Source of the DNA: Lacrimispora indolis DSM 755
GTDB lineage: Bacteria > Bacillota > Clostridia > Lachnospirales > Lachnospiraceae
Length of the DNA stretch: 64,000 bases
Direction: 5' to 3'
Assembly (NCBI RefSeq): GCF_000526995.1
Contig: NZ_AZUI01000001.1
Location: 4,072,001 to 4,136,000, forward strand
Below, one piece after another: positions 1 through 8,403 of this stretch (within the stretch, counting starts at the first letter, position 1; each line of letters opens with the position of its first letter). Made by a program: the position numbers and the translations under genes. A model generated the notes under the pieces. It was not told the DNA's origin. It ran no database searches and saw nothing but the letters and a program-made list of their open reading frames with translations.

Positions 1-95
1 TCCCTTTGGCTATGAAAAATTATATCATTTGTGGATAGAATGACAATGAAAATCAGGGGAATTAAGAATTATTAAGAAATGGTATGGAAGAAAAA

Positions 96-119
96 AGGCC
101 GGTTAAAAAGGACCGGCCT
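96..119 (-). terminator. Rho-independent terminator of the YdeI-like gene
   Basis: An 8-bp perfect stem (AGGCCGGT / ACCGGCCT) with an 8-nt loop is followed on the minus strand by a run of T. The stem overlaps the stop codon of the minus-strand gene ending at 103. Confidence 0.8.
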
Positions 120-741
120 GAGTGGTTTTTTTGGAGGAATAAGCCATGCCCATGTAGGCATCCCCTGAGCGCAGTTCATCAAGCATCTGATTGATCCGCT
201 TTCTGCGCGTTTCCGGTCGCCTGGCTCTTGTGATCCATCCGATATAATCGTTTCTCTGATAGGGGGGACGGGCATCATAGGCTTGGGTGAGACCTTCCGT
301 TTGAAGTTCTGTCATCACATCATCAGGCATGGGATAGCGGGGACGCAATGTTTTTTCCTTTGCTTTTCCTGCCCTTTTCTCCTCTGCCAGCGCTTCCTGC
401 TCGGTGACCCGGAAGCGGACCATTCTGCCAATGAGTTCCAAGGGAAGGGGCTTGTCATAGGGAAACTGGACCGTGCCCTTAGAGAAGCGGTATTCCTTCA
501 GCTCTTCTTCAAAGGCTTCAATTGCGGTGGGGGCCGGGTGAAATCCGATATGTTTTTTCTCTGCTGAAAAATGCACCAGATTGCCGTAATAGACAAATGT
601 GGCCATTCCCCAGCTGATTTTTTCCTCTGCTTTTGGTGCGGCTTCCTTAATGGTCTGGTACAGCGTTCGCAGCAGGGGCTGTATTTCCGGGGCGCGGCCT
701 GTGATGTATTCATCAATGGTGGTTGGGAGTTCCTGTTCCAT
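103..741 (-). CDS. DUF1801 / YdeI-like protein
   Basis: The 212-aa soluble protein has two parts. The N-terminal ~115 residues resemble the DUF1801 (YdhG-like) fold, with the typical segment around ISWGMATFVYYGNLVHFSAEKKHIGF. The C-terminal ~90 residues resemble the YdeI / OmpD-associated helical region, with R/K-rich RRPETRRKRI near the end. The family is widespread in Firmicutes and its biochemical role is not settled. The start ATG follows an AAGAAGAGG site. It is a single-gene transcription unit ended by the hairpin over its stop codon and divergent from the gene at 985. The family assignment is fairly sure; the function is unknown. Confidence 0.8.
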   Translation of the reverse strand: MEQELPTTIDEYITGRAPEIQPLLRTLYQTIKEAAPKAEEKISWGMATFVYYGNLVHFSAEKKHIGFHPAPTAIEAFEEELKEYRFSKGTVQFPYDKPLPLELIGRMVRFRVTEQEALAEEKRAGKAKEKTLRPRYPMPDDVMTELQTEGLTQAYDARPPYQRNDYIGWITRARRPETRRKRINQMLDELRSGDAYMGMAYSSKKTTQAGPF

Positions 742-984
742 GTGGTACCTCTTCTTTCTGTTTTTGTATTTTGTTTGCTCTGTTTATTTTACCACAAAAA
801 CCTGTTTTAAAATAAAAATAAAGCGGTGAACCGGAAAAATTTTTAGTTTTATACATTGCTCAGGATCAAAAGACAGGATGCTTGTTTGTCTGCCGTTTTT
901 CATAAAATATTTACATATGGGAAATAAATTGTGATATGATGAATGCATCAGAAAAGAAGCCCGTAGGAAAGGTGGAATACATAT

Positions 985-1806
985 ATGAAAACAGGTAAGG
1001 AATTGATCAATGAGATTTATGAAACCATGCCGGCTGCTGGAGAGGCGGCGATTTGGTGGCTTGGCCAGTTAGGCTTTGCCGTAAAGCTTGGAGGCAGGAC
1101 CTTTTACATGGATGCCTTTTTATCCCCGCATCCAAACAGAAGGGTCCCTTCCCTGTTAGAGCCTGAGGAGGTGACAAATGCAGATTACATCTTTGGAAGC
1201 CATGACCATGCGGACCATATTGACAGGAAGGTCTGGCATCAGCTGTCAGTCAGCTCTCCAAATGCCAAATTTATCGTGCCAAAACTGCTCATCTCTTCCC
1301 TTTCCAACGATCTTAATATAAAAGAAGACCGGTTTCTGGGGCTTGATGATGGGGTTACTTTAAAGCTGTTGGATGATATGAGCATAACAGGGATAGCCGC
1401 TGCCCATGAATTTCTTGACCAGGATCCGGATACAGGTTCTTTCCCCTATCAGGGCTGTGTTGTGGAAGGAGGAGGCTGCACCCTGTACCATTCCGGAGAC
1501 ACCTGTATTTACGAAGGGATGTATGGCAGGCTCAGGAAATTTGAAAAGCTTGATGTGATGTTCCTTCCCATCAATGGACGGGATGGCAGGAGATATAAGG
1601 AAAACGTCATCGGCAACATGACATACCAGGAAGCAGCGGATATGGCGGGGACTTTCAGGCCCGGTCTGGTGATCCCGGCCCATTACGAGATGTTTGAAAA
1701 AAACAGTGAGGATCCATGGCTGTTTGCGGATTATCTTACAGCCAAATATCCCGGTGTCAACTACTGGATCGGCGGGCATGGGGAAAGGATTATGATCAGG
1801 CATTAA
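985..1806 (+). CDS. UlaG-like metallo-beta-lactamase-fold hydrolase
   Basis: The 273-aa cytoplasmic protein carries the signature metal site HDHADH (residues 73-78) and the downstream metal-ligand motifs HSGDTC and PAHYEMF. The opening WWLGQLGFAVK and the overall length fit the UlaG / L-ascorbate-6-phosphate lactonase-like branch of the MBL superfamily. That branch contains lactonases and phosphodiesterases, and the substrate cannot be read from the sequence. An AGGAAAGGTGG ribosome site precedes the ATG. No ula-type sugar phosphotransferase genes lie next to it, so an ascorbate role is not supported by context. A terminator follows directly. Confidence 0.85.
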   Translation: MKTGKELINEIYETMPAAGEAAIWWLGQLGFAVKLGGRTFYMDAFLSPHPNRRVPSLLEPEEVTNADYIFGSHDHADHIDRKVWHQLSVSSPNAKFIVPKLLISSLSNDLNIKEDRFLGLDDGVTLKLLDDMSITGIAAAHEFLDQDPDTGSFPYQGCVVEGGGCTLYHSGDTCIYEGMYGRLRKFEKLDVMFLPINGRDGRRYKENVIGNMTYQEAADMAGTFRPGLVIPAHYEMFEKNSEDPWLFADYLTAKYPGVNYWIGGHGERIMIRH

Positions 1807-1827
1807 GGAATAAGAGGCAGAAAAGAG

Positions 1828-1857
1828 GCATTCGGACGGACATCCGGATGCTTTTTT
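1828..1857 (+). terminator. Rho-independent terminator
   Basis: The stem GCATTCGG / CCGGATGC (one G-T wobble) is followed by six T, 22 bases after the stop codon of the MBL-fold hydrolase. Confidence 0.85.
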
Positions 1858-1859
1858 AT

Positions 1860-2251
1860 TAATTTAACAATTTCTTTACACCTGGATTTTTTGTTGAGAA
1901 ATCGTCATTGTGTTAAGATGCTGTTTATTTTTGTGTAAATCTTGTTAAGAAGTCGTATATATTTTTGCATAAAAGCATGGTCTGCCCCCGCATTTTTCAG
2001 TTTTATCCTGCTTATTGAGAAGTTCTCTCTTTCCTTTGCTTTGATTTTCTATATTTTACTTTTGAGTGTAAAAATTGTGTAAATTGTACATAAAACAAAA
2101 CATTGACAACCACTTTTAGTGTGTTATAATGAGCACGAATTCATCAATGGTACGGAAAAGTTCATGGAATTAGAGAATTTTGACGGTGTTGTTGATTTTT
2201 TTATTTTCCATTGTGACAGATACTATAAAACAAAAACAGGGTGATAAGTGT
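1860..2251 (+). promoter_or_regulatory. Promoter and upstream region of the ech-hyp operon
   Basis: This AT-rich gap has no convincing gene. A strong sigma-A promoter is visible: TTGACA at 2103-2108, 16-bp spacer, TATAAT at 2125-2130. It gives a leader of about 115 nt before echA. Upstream there are two direct copies of TTGTTRAGAARTCGT (1891-1905 and 1942-1956, 13 of 15 identical). There is also TTTAACAA at 1863-1870. TTGTTAA is the half-site of the redox regulator Rex, so Rex control is possible, but no full Rex palindrome is present. Confidence 0.75.
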
Positions 2252-4159
2252 ATGGGTGCGATAACGGTATTGATTTTATTTCCATTGGCTGCAGCGTTAG
2301 GAATCCTTTTTGTCAAAAATGATGAGACAAGAAATATGATGGTCAGGGCAGGAGCCGCAGGCACGGCTGTTTTGACTTTGGCAGCCGCAGGATTGTATTT
2401 TAAAAACGGGATTGTTTTCTCCTTCCATTGGGAAAAGGCGATTGATTTTATCATGGCAGTTGCAGAGGCAGCGGTGGCGGTCTATGTGATATCCATTGGT
2501 ATCCGGTATAAAAAATATGTTATTTCTGTTTTATCCTTTGTACAGGCAGCAGCAATGCTATGTTTTGAATTCACGGTAAAAAACAAGATTGAAGTAAACC
2601 ATGCCATGGTTTTTGATAAGCTGACGGCAATTATGGTATTGGTTGTCGGACTGGTGGGGAGCCTGATTTGTATTTATGCGGTGGGATATATGAAAACATA
2701 TCATATCCATCACAAGGAATATCAAGAGAGGAAGGGTTTCTTTTTCGCAGTTCTATTTTTATTTCTCTCCGCCATGTTTGGCATTGTATTAAGCAATGAT
2801 CTGACCTGGATGTATTTTTGCTGGGAGCTTACCACTCTTTGTTCCTTCCTGCTGATCGGCTATACCCGGACTAAGGAAGCCAGAAACAATTCCTTCCGCG
2901 CCCTGGTGATCAATCTGGGGGGCGGAGTTGCTTTTGCGGCAGGAATCATTTTCATCGGCACCTGTTATAATACTCTGGAATTATCAGTGGTCACTTCCTT
3001 AAAACCGGAAGCAGAAATGATGATACCTGTATTTTTCTTATCCATGGCAGCACTGACCAAATCAGCTCAGCTGCCCTTTTCTTCCTGGCTTCTTGGTGCC
3101 ATGGTGGCACCCACTCCCAGTTCTGCCCTTCTCCATTCTGCTACCATGGTAAAGGCAGGAGTATATCTTCTTCTCCGGCTTGCGCCGCTTTTGGGCGCAA
3201 CTCCTGTGGGAAGAACCGTGACCTTTGTGGGGGGAATTACCTTCCTGGCCTGTTCCCTTATGGCGATTTCCCAAAGTGATGCCAAGAAGATCCTGGCCTA
3301 TTCCACCCTGGCTAATCTTGGACTTATCGTCATATGCGCCAGCGTGGGGACCCAGGAGTCTTTATGGGCAGCCATTCTTTTGATTATATTCCATGCAGTA
3401 TCCAAATCCCTGCTCTTTATATCCGTTGGTTCTGCAGAGCACCAGATTGGAAACAGGGATGTGGAAAATATGGATGTTCTTCTTGGAATATCGAAAAAAC
3501 TGGCCCTTTATATGATGATCGGCATTGCGGGAATGTTCCTGGCTCCCTTTGGAATGCTCATATCAAAATGGGTTGCAATGAAGGCCTTCATTGACTCCAA
3601 CAACGTTGTGATCGTTATTGTGCTGGCTTATGGCAGCGCTGCCACATTGTTTTATTGGACAAAGTGGATGGGGAAGCTGGTTTCAAGGGCTAATATGAGG
3701 CAGCAGGGGGGAGACAAATTCCACCTGGATGAAGAAATTCCTATTACAATACTTGCGGCCATGGTGGTAGTATCCTGCTTTACCTTTCCGCTGGTATCAA
3801 AATATGCCCTGATTCCTTACCTGACAGAGGCTTTTGGAAAACCGGCTTCAATCCCCATTGGAACAAATGATATCAAGCTGATGCTGTGCATGCTCAGTAT
3901 GCTCATCATACTGCCAATCAGCTTTATCCCCATCTATAAAAATGATAAAAGAAGAAGAGTGCCGGTTTATATGGCAGGTGAAAACACGGGAGACAACGAA
4001 ACCTTCTACGGAGCCATGGGAGAGAAGCGGAAGATGGAACTGCGCAACTGGTACATGGATGAATACTTCGGGGTCAGGAAATTATCTCTCTGGAGTGATG
4101 TCATAGCAATTGCAACCTTAGTTGCAGGAGTGGTGCTGATGATTGGAGGAATGGCGTAA
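2252..4159 (+). CDS. echA: Ech hydrogenase subunit A (NuoL-like proton pump subunit)
   Basis: The 635-aa polytopic membrane protein belongs to the NuoL / MrpA / HyfB antiporter-like family. It carries the conserved core: YFCWELTTLCSFLLIGYTR, a lysine in ALTKSAQLPFSSWLLGAM, and HSATMVKAGVYLLLR. These residues form the proton channel in complex I-like enzymes. It is the first gene of an operon in the order echABCDEF, so it is the ion-translocating subunit of a group 4 [NiFe] hydrogenase. Here 2252 is preferred as start: the frame stays open upstream to a TTG at 2180, but only the ATG has a (weak) AGGGTGAT site and begins with a normal membrane helix. The C-terminal RNWYMDEYFG is typical of this subunit. 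Confidence 0.92.
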   Translation: MGAITVLILFPLAAALGILFVKNDETRNMMVRAGAAGTAVLTLAAAGLYFKNGIVFSFHWEKAIDFIMAVAEAAVAVYVISIGIRYKKYVISVLSFVQAAAMLCFEFTVKNKIEVNHAMVFDKLTAIMVLVVGLVGSLICIYAVGYMKTYHIHHKEYQERKGFFFAVLFLFLSAMFGIVLSNDLTWMYFCWELTTLCSFLLIGYTRTKEARNNSFRALVINLGGGVAFAAGIIFIGTCYNTLELSVVTSLKPEAEMMIPVFFLSMAALTKSAQLPFSSWLLGAMVAPTPSSALLHSATMVKAGVYLLLRLAPLLGATPVGRTVTFVGGITFLACSLMAISQSDAKKILAYSTLANLGLIVICASVGTQESLWAAILLIIFHAVSKSLLFISVGSAEHQIGNRDVENMDVLLGISKKLALYMMIGIAGMFLAPFGMLISKWVAMKAFIDSNNVVIVIVLAYGSAATLFYWTKWMGKLVSRANMRQQGGDKFHLDEEIPITILAAMVVVSCFTFPLVSKYALIPYLTEAFGKPASIPIGTNDIKLMLCMLSMLIILPISFIPIYKNDKRRRVPVYMAGENTGDNETFYGAMGEKRKMELRNWYMDEYFGVRKLSLWSDVIAIATLVAGVVLMIGGMA

Positions 4160-4160
4160 T

Positions 4161-5021
4161 ATGAATATTTTGATCATAATAGGGATCGTGCTGTTCGCTC
4201 CTGCTGCAGGAGGCTTGCTGACAGGATTTGACCGCATTTTATCAGCCAGACTGCAGGGAAGACAGGGACCGCCTTTATTTCAGCCGTTTTACGATGTACT
4301 GAAGCTGGTTCAGAAGGAATCCATTGAGGTCAATTCCATGCACCGCTTCTTCGTGTATATCTCCCTTGTGTTTGTGGTATTTACTACTGTGATCCTCCTT
4401 TCAGGGGGAGATATCCTGTTAGCCATATTTGCACTGACTCTTGGTTCAGTATTTTTCGTTTTAGGAGGCTATGCCTCCAATTCTCCTTATAATACCATTG
4501 GTTCAGAAAGGGAATTGCTGCAGATCATGGCTTATGAGCCAATGGTGCTGCTGACCTGCATTGGCTTATATTATGCGGAGCACAGTTTTTTTGTAAAGGA
4601 TATTGTAATGGCGCAAGAACCATCCATCCTTTATCTTCCCGGAGTGTTTGTGGGACTTTTATTTATCCTGACCTTTAAGCTGAGGAAATCCCCCTTTGAT
4701 TTAAGCATGTCCCATCACGGGCATCAGGAAATCGTAAAAGGCATTACAACGGAATATTCCGGTAAGGACTTGGCAGTAATCGAAGTGACCCACTGGTATG
4801 AGGTGATCATATCTCTTGCTCTGGTTTATGTATTTTTTGCAACAGCTGCGCCGGTGAGCCGTATTTTTGCGGTCATTGTATGCCTGTTTGTGTATTTCCT
4901 TGAAATTATCATAGATAATGCAACCGCAAGGCTGAAGTGGCAGCAGGCGCTTCGGTCAGCATGGATCGTGACCGGTATTATGGGTACGGTGAACTTGATC
5001 ATCCTGTCATTTTTCAGATGA
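4161..5021 (+). CDS. echB: Ech hydrogenase subunit B (NuoH-like)
   Basis: The 286-aa membrane protein has about eight hydrophobic helices and the NuoH/HycD-family signature GRQGPPLFQPFYDVLKL near residue 35. Charged loop motifs follow: GSERELLQIMAYEPM and RKSPFDLSMSHHGHQE. This subunit forms the channel beneath the small subunit and couples electron transfer to ion movement. It starts one base after the echA stop codon. The GGAGG site lies inside the echA end, 11 bases upstream of the ATG. Confidence 0.93.
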   Translation: MNILIIIGIVLFAPAAGGLLTGFDRILSARLQGRQGPPLFQPFYDVLKLVQKESIEVNSMHRFFVYISLVFVVFTTVILLSGGDILLAIFALTLGSVFFVLGGYASNSPYNTIGSERELLQIMAYEPMVLLTCIGLYYAEHSFFVKDIVMAQEPSILYLPGVFVGLLFILTFKLRKSPFDLSMSHHGHQEIVKGITTEYSGKDLAVIEVTHWYEVIISLALVYVFFATAAPVSRIFAVIVCLFVYFLEIIIDNATARLKWQQALRSAWIVTGIMGTVNLIILSFFR

Positions 5022-5069
5022 ATTCCTGGAAGGTCATAAAAGCCGCCCAAAGGCGGAATGGAGGATATT

Positions 5070-5543
5070 ATGAATGTTGTAAAAAAATCGCCATGGATTC
5101 TGCATTATGACGGCACAAGCTGCAACGGCTGTGATATCGAAGTGCTGGCATGTCTTACCCCCCTTTACGATGTGGAGCGTTTTGGAATAATCAATACCGG
5201 CAACCCAAAACATGCGGATATTCTGCTCATTACCGGAAGCGTTAATGAGCAGAACATACCGGTGGTAAAGCAGCTTTATGAGCAGATGCCTGATCCAAAG
5301 GCAGTTGTGGCAGTGGGAATCTGCGCCACCTCAGGAGGAATTTTTGCGGAGTGCTATAACGTGGCCGGAGGAGTGGGGAAGGTGATTCCGGTGGATGTCT
5401 ATGTGCCCGGCTGTGCAGCCCGTCCGGAGTCCATCATAGACGGAGTGGTGAAAGCACTTGATGTTTTGGAAGAAAAGAGAAAGGACTCCGTCAAAAAGAA
5501 ATCACACCGGCTGCTGGGCGGCAATGGAGAAAATCATGGCTGA
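5070..5543 (+). CDS. echC: Ech hydrogenase small subunit (NuoB-like)
   Basis: The 157-aa soluble subunit of the NuoB/HycG family carries the ligands of the proximal [4Fe-4S] cluster: SCNGCDIEVLACL near the N-terminus, GICATSGG in the middle and VPGCAARPE near residue 120. It passes electrons between EchF and the [NiFe] site of EchE. The ATG at 5070 sits 6 bases after GGAGG. It overlaps echD by 8 bases, which suggests translational coupling. Confidence 0.93.
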   Translation: MNVVKKSPWILHYDGTSCNGCDIEVLACLTPLYDVERFGIINTGNPKHADILLITGSVNEQNIPVVKQLYEQMPDPKAVVAVGICATSGGIFAECYNVAGGVGKVIPVDVYVPGCAARPESIIDGVVKALDVLEEKRKDSVKKKSHRLLGGNGENHG

Positions 5544-5877
5544 ACAGATATTAAAAGAGATCTCCGCAAATGATCTGCTGGCGGAGGCATTGAAAATAAA
5601 AAATGATGGTTACCGGCTTGTTGCTGTTACCTGTACAAACCGGGATGGTATGGAACTGACCTACTCCTTTGACAAGGATTATGAGCTTTTAAACTTACGG
5701 ATCATGACCGATACGGAAACAGAACTGCCAAGCATCAGTATTATTTACCCTTATTCCTTTCTTTATGAAAATGAGATCAAGGAACTATTTGGAGTCAAGA
5801 TCACTGGTATTGCGCCGGACTTTCACGATACCCTGTATAAGATTCCGGTCAAAACACCGTTTCAGAGGAACGATTAG
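5536..5877 (+). CDS. echD: Ech hydrogenase subunit D (NuoC-like)
   Basis: The 113-aa protein resembles the 30-kDa NuoC / N-terminal HycE family. Typical features are the TCTNRDGMELTYSFD strand region and the closing segment YENEIKELFGVKITG. It has no cofactor motif and is thought to help bind the small and large subunits together. The start at 5536 uses a GGAG site inside the end of echC; a longer in-frame opening upstream overlaps echC and lacks support. Confidence 0.9.
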   Translation: MAEQILKEISANDLLAEALKIKNDGYRLVAVTCTNRDGMELTYSFDKDYELLNLRIMTDTETELPSISIIYPYSFLYENEIKELFGVKITGIAPDFHDTLYKIPVKTPFQRND

Positions 5878-5915
5878 GCAAATGGTGCGGTTTTGCATCA
5901 GAATGGAGGCTACTT

Positions 5916-6995
5916 ATGGGAAACAGGACGATTGTTCCGTTTGGACCTCAGCATCCGGTACTTCCGGAGCCGATCCATCTGGATCTGGTTTTAGAGGATG
6001 AGCGGGTGGTTGAGGCCATCCCCAGGATCGGATACGTTCACAGAGGCCTGGAAAAACTGGTAGAAAAAAAGGATTATCAGCAGTATGTCTATGTTGCGGA
6101 GCGGATTTGCGGCATTTGTTCCTTTATGCACGGCATGGGCTATTGTATGTCAATAGAAAGCGTTATGGGGGCAGAGATCCCGGATAGGGCAAAATTTCTG
6201 CGGACCATTTGGGCAGAGCTTTCCCGCCTGCACAGCCATCTTTTATGGCTGGGGCTTTTGGCAGATGCGTTTGGCTTCGAAAGCCTGTTCATGCAGTCCT
6301 GGAAATTGAGGGAACAGGTTCTTGATATTTTTGAGGAGTCCACAGGAGGCAGAGTCATATTCTCTGTTTGTGATATCGGCGGGGTGAAAAAGGATATCGC
6401 TCCTGAGACTTTAAGCAGGATACGGGAGGTTATGAACCGCATGGAAATGGAATTAAAGGAAGCTGCCTCTGTATTCCTCAATGATTCCACGGTAAGGCTC
6501 CGCACCAAGGGAGTCGGCGTGCTGTCAAAACAGGCGGCTTTTGAGCTGGGAGCAGTGGGGCCTATGGCAAGGGCCAGCGGGATTGAAATGGATTTACGGT
6601 CACAGGGATATGCAGCCTATGATAAGCTGGACTTTAAGCCGGTCACGGACCAGGGCGGAGACTGCTATGCCAGAACAAAGGTCAGGATCAGGGAAATGTT
6701 CCATTCCATGGATCTCATCAGGCAGTGCATTGCCATCATACCTGATGGAGAAATAAAAAGGAAGGTAACGGGAAATCCAAAGGGAGAGAATTTCACCCGC
6801 TTAGAGCAGCCCAGAGGAGAGGTCCTTTATTATACAAAGGCAAACGGCACAAAGTTTCTGGACAGAGTAAGGGTCCGTACCCCTACCTTTGCCAATGTTC
6901 CTGCTTTGCTGGAAACCTTAAAGAACTGTTCTCTTGCCGATGTGCCCATCCTGATCCTTACCATTGACCCATGCATCAGCTGTACCGAACGGTGA
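5916..6995 (+). CDS. echE: Ech [NiFe] hydrogenase large subunit (NuoD-like)
   Basis: The 359-aa catalytic subunit carries all four nickel-iron cysteines: C65 and C68 in RICGICSF, and C353 and C356 in the terminal DPCISCTER. The protein ends three residues after the last cysteine. Most hydrogenase large subunits are made with a C-terminal extension that a nickel-dependent protease removes; here none exists, and no such protease gene is seen in the window. This is known for some Ech/CooH-type enzymes. It catalyses reversible H2 formation with electrons from ferredoxin. GGAGG precedes the ATG. Confidence 0.95.
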   Translation: MGNRTIVPFGPQHPVLPEPIHLDLVLEDERVVEAIPRIGYVHRGLEKLVEKKDYQQYVYVAERICGICSFMHGMGYCMSIESVMGAEIPDRAKFLRTIWAELSRLHSHLLWLGLLADAFGFESLFMQSWKLREQVLDIFEESTGGRVIFSVCDIGGVKKDIAPETLSRIREVMNRMEMELKEAASVFLNDSTVRLRTKGVGVLSKQAAFELGAVGPMARASGIEMDLRSQGYAAYDKLDFKPVTDQGGDCYARTKVRIREMFHSMDLIRQCIAIIPDGEIKRKVTGNPKGENFTRLEQPRGEVLYYTKANGTKFLDRVRVRTPTFANVPALLETLKNCSLADVPILILTIDPCISCTER

Positions 6996-7052
6996 TATGC
7001 CGTAATATATAGAAATGTCATTGCTGCAAAAAACAGCGGAATTGAGGAAAGT

Positions 7053-7418
7053 ATGTCTATATTAAGGATGTCAAAGACGCTTTTAAAAAACCTGATTCAT
7101 GGCCCTTATACGGTTCCTTATCCGGTAAAGCAAAAGGAAACATATGAACACACCAGAGGCAGGATCGGGATACGGGTGGATGAATGTATCTTCTGCGGAA
7201 TGTGTGAAAGAAGATGTCCCACAGGTGCCATTCAAACGGATAAATCAAAAGCCATGTGGAGTATTGACAGGCTTAAATGTATACAATGCAGTTATTGCAG
7301 TGAAGTGTGTCCTAAGAAATGTCTGAAGATGGAAAGCCGGTACACTGCGCCATCATATGAAAATGTAAGGGATGAATATGTGAAATGCATGAATACCCAA
7401 TCACACGGCGAATCATAG
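7053..7418 (+). CDS. echF: Ech hydrogenase ferredoxin-like subunit (NuoI-like)
   Basis: The 121-aa polyferredoxin subunit has two CxxCxxCxxxC motifs, CIFCGMCERRC at about residues 45-55 and CIQCSYCSEVC at about residues 76-86. They bind two [4Fe-4S] clusters that take electrons from reduced ferredoxin. It overlaps the hypA start by 34 bases, tying the structural and maturation genes into one transcript. Confidence 0.93.
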   Translation: MSILRMSKTLLKNLIHGPYTVPYPVKQKETYEHTRGRIGIRVDECIFCGMCERRCPTGAIQTDKSKAMWSIDRLKCIQCSYCSEVCPKKCLKMESRYTAPSYENVRDEYVKCMNTQSHGES

Positions 7419-7723
7419 AGATTGCCGGAGAATACGCTGAAAAACATCATGCAAAGGAAGTAAAGATCATCAATCTGGTGGTGGGTGATACCTGCGGTTA
7501 CGTAGCCAGTTCCATTGAACTTTATTTTGATTTGATAGCGGAAGGAACCCCCTGTGAAAAAGCCAGGCTTCATATTGAACGGGTGGTGCCCAGGCTTAAG
7601 TGCAGTGCCTGCGGAGCCTTGTTTGTCCGAAAGCCGTTCACCTTTGAGTGTCCGGACTGTAATGGAGAGGGGCGCCCCACAGATATTGGCCAGGAGTTTT
7701 ATGTCAAATCTATTGAAATTTAG
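7385..7723 (+). CDS. hypA: Hydrogenase nickel incorporation protein HypA
   Basis: The 112-aa protein begins MHEY, with His2 as the conserved nickel ligand. It carries the zinc site CSAC ... CPDC in its C-terminal half. With HypB it inserts nickel into the large subunit precursor. The start lies within the end of echF, in another frame. Confidence 0.93.
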   Translation: MHEYPITRRIIEIAGEYAEKHHAKEVKIINLVVGDTCGYVASSIELYFDLIAEGTPCEKARLHIERVVPRLKCSACGALFVRKPFTFECPDCNGEGRPTDIGQEFYVKSIEI

Positions 7724-7737
7724 GTGTGGAGGAAAAC

Positions 7738-8403
7738 ATGGACGAAAAAAAAGAAATAGAAATCATGCAGTCTGTCTACGACAAAAATGACCAGGTCGCG
7801 GCGCAGATCAATGAATCATTAACAGATAGCGGCATTTATGCTATCAATGTAATGGGAGCACCGGGAGCAGGAAAAACCACTTCCCTGATACAGATCATCA
7901 AACGTCTTACAGAGGTATCATCTTACGTGATCGAAGGGGACATTGAGGCGGATTTTGATACAAAAATGCTCCAGTCCCTTGGTGTGAAGGCCATTCAGAT
8001 CAATACGGGCGGCGCCTGCCATTTGGATTCCCCCCTGATCGGTAAGGCGGTGGAGGAGCTGAACATCAGGGACGGGATTCTGTTTATTGAAAATATCGGA
8101 AACCTGGTATGCCCTGCTGAATTCATGATCGGGGAACATGCCAAAATGCTGGTTTCAACGGTAACAGAGGGCAGCGATAAGCCGTATAAATATCCTTTGG
8201 CTTTTGAGAAAGCTGATCTGATTTTATTGAATAAATGTGATCTTTTACCATATATTGATTTTGACGAGGACTTTTTTATGAAAGGAGTCCGGGCTTTGAA
8301 TCAAACAGCTCCGGTTATAAAGGTATCCGGAAAAAGCTCAGAAGGCTATGAAAAGGTAGTAGAATGGATCATGGAAAAAAACAGGTTATCACAGAAAAAA
8401 TAA
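7738..8403 (+). CDS. hypB: Hydrogenase nickel incorporation GTPase HypB
   Basis: The 221-aa GTPase has a Walker A motif GAPGAGKT (residues 40-47), an internal metal-site segment (GGACHLD), and NKCD for guanine recognition. It lacks the His-rich nickel-storage stretch seen in some HypB proteins. The ATG at 7738 follows GGAGG by 5 bases; an in-frame GTG 12 bases upstream would overlap this ribosome site. It overlaps the start of hypF by 40 bases. Confidence 0.93.
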   Translation: MDEKKEIEIMQSVYDKNDQVAAQINESLTDSGIYAINVMGAPGAGKTTSLIQIIKRLTEVSSYVIEGDIEADFDTKMLQSLGVKAIQINTGGACHLDSPLIGKAVEELNIRDGILFIENIGNLVCPAEFMIGEHAKMLVSTVTEGSDKPYKYPLAFEKADLILLNKCDLLPYIDFDEDFFMKGVRALNQTAPVIKVSGKSSEGYEKVVEWIMEKNRLSQKK

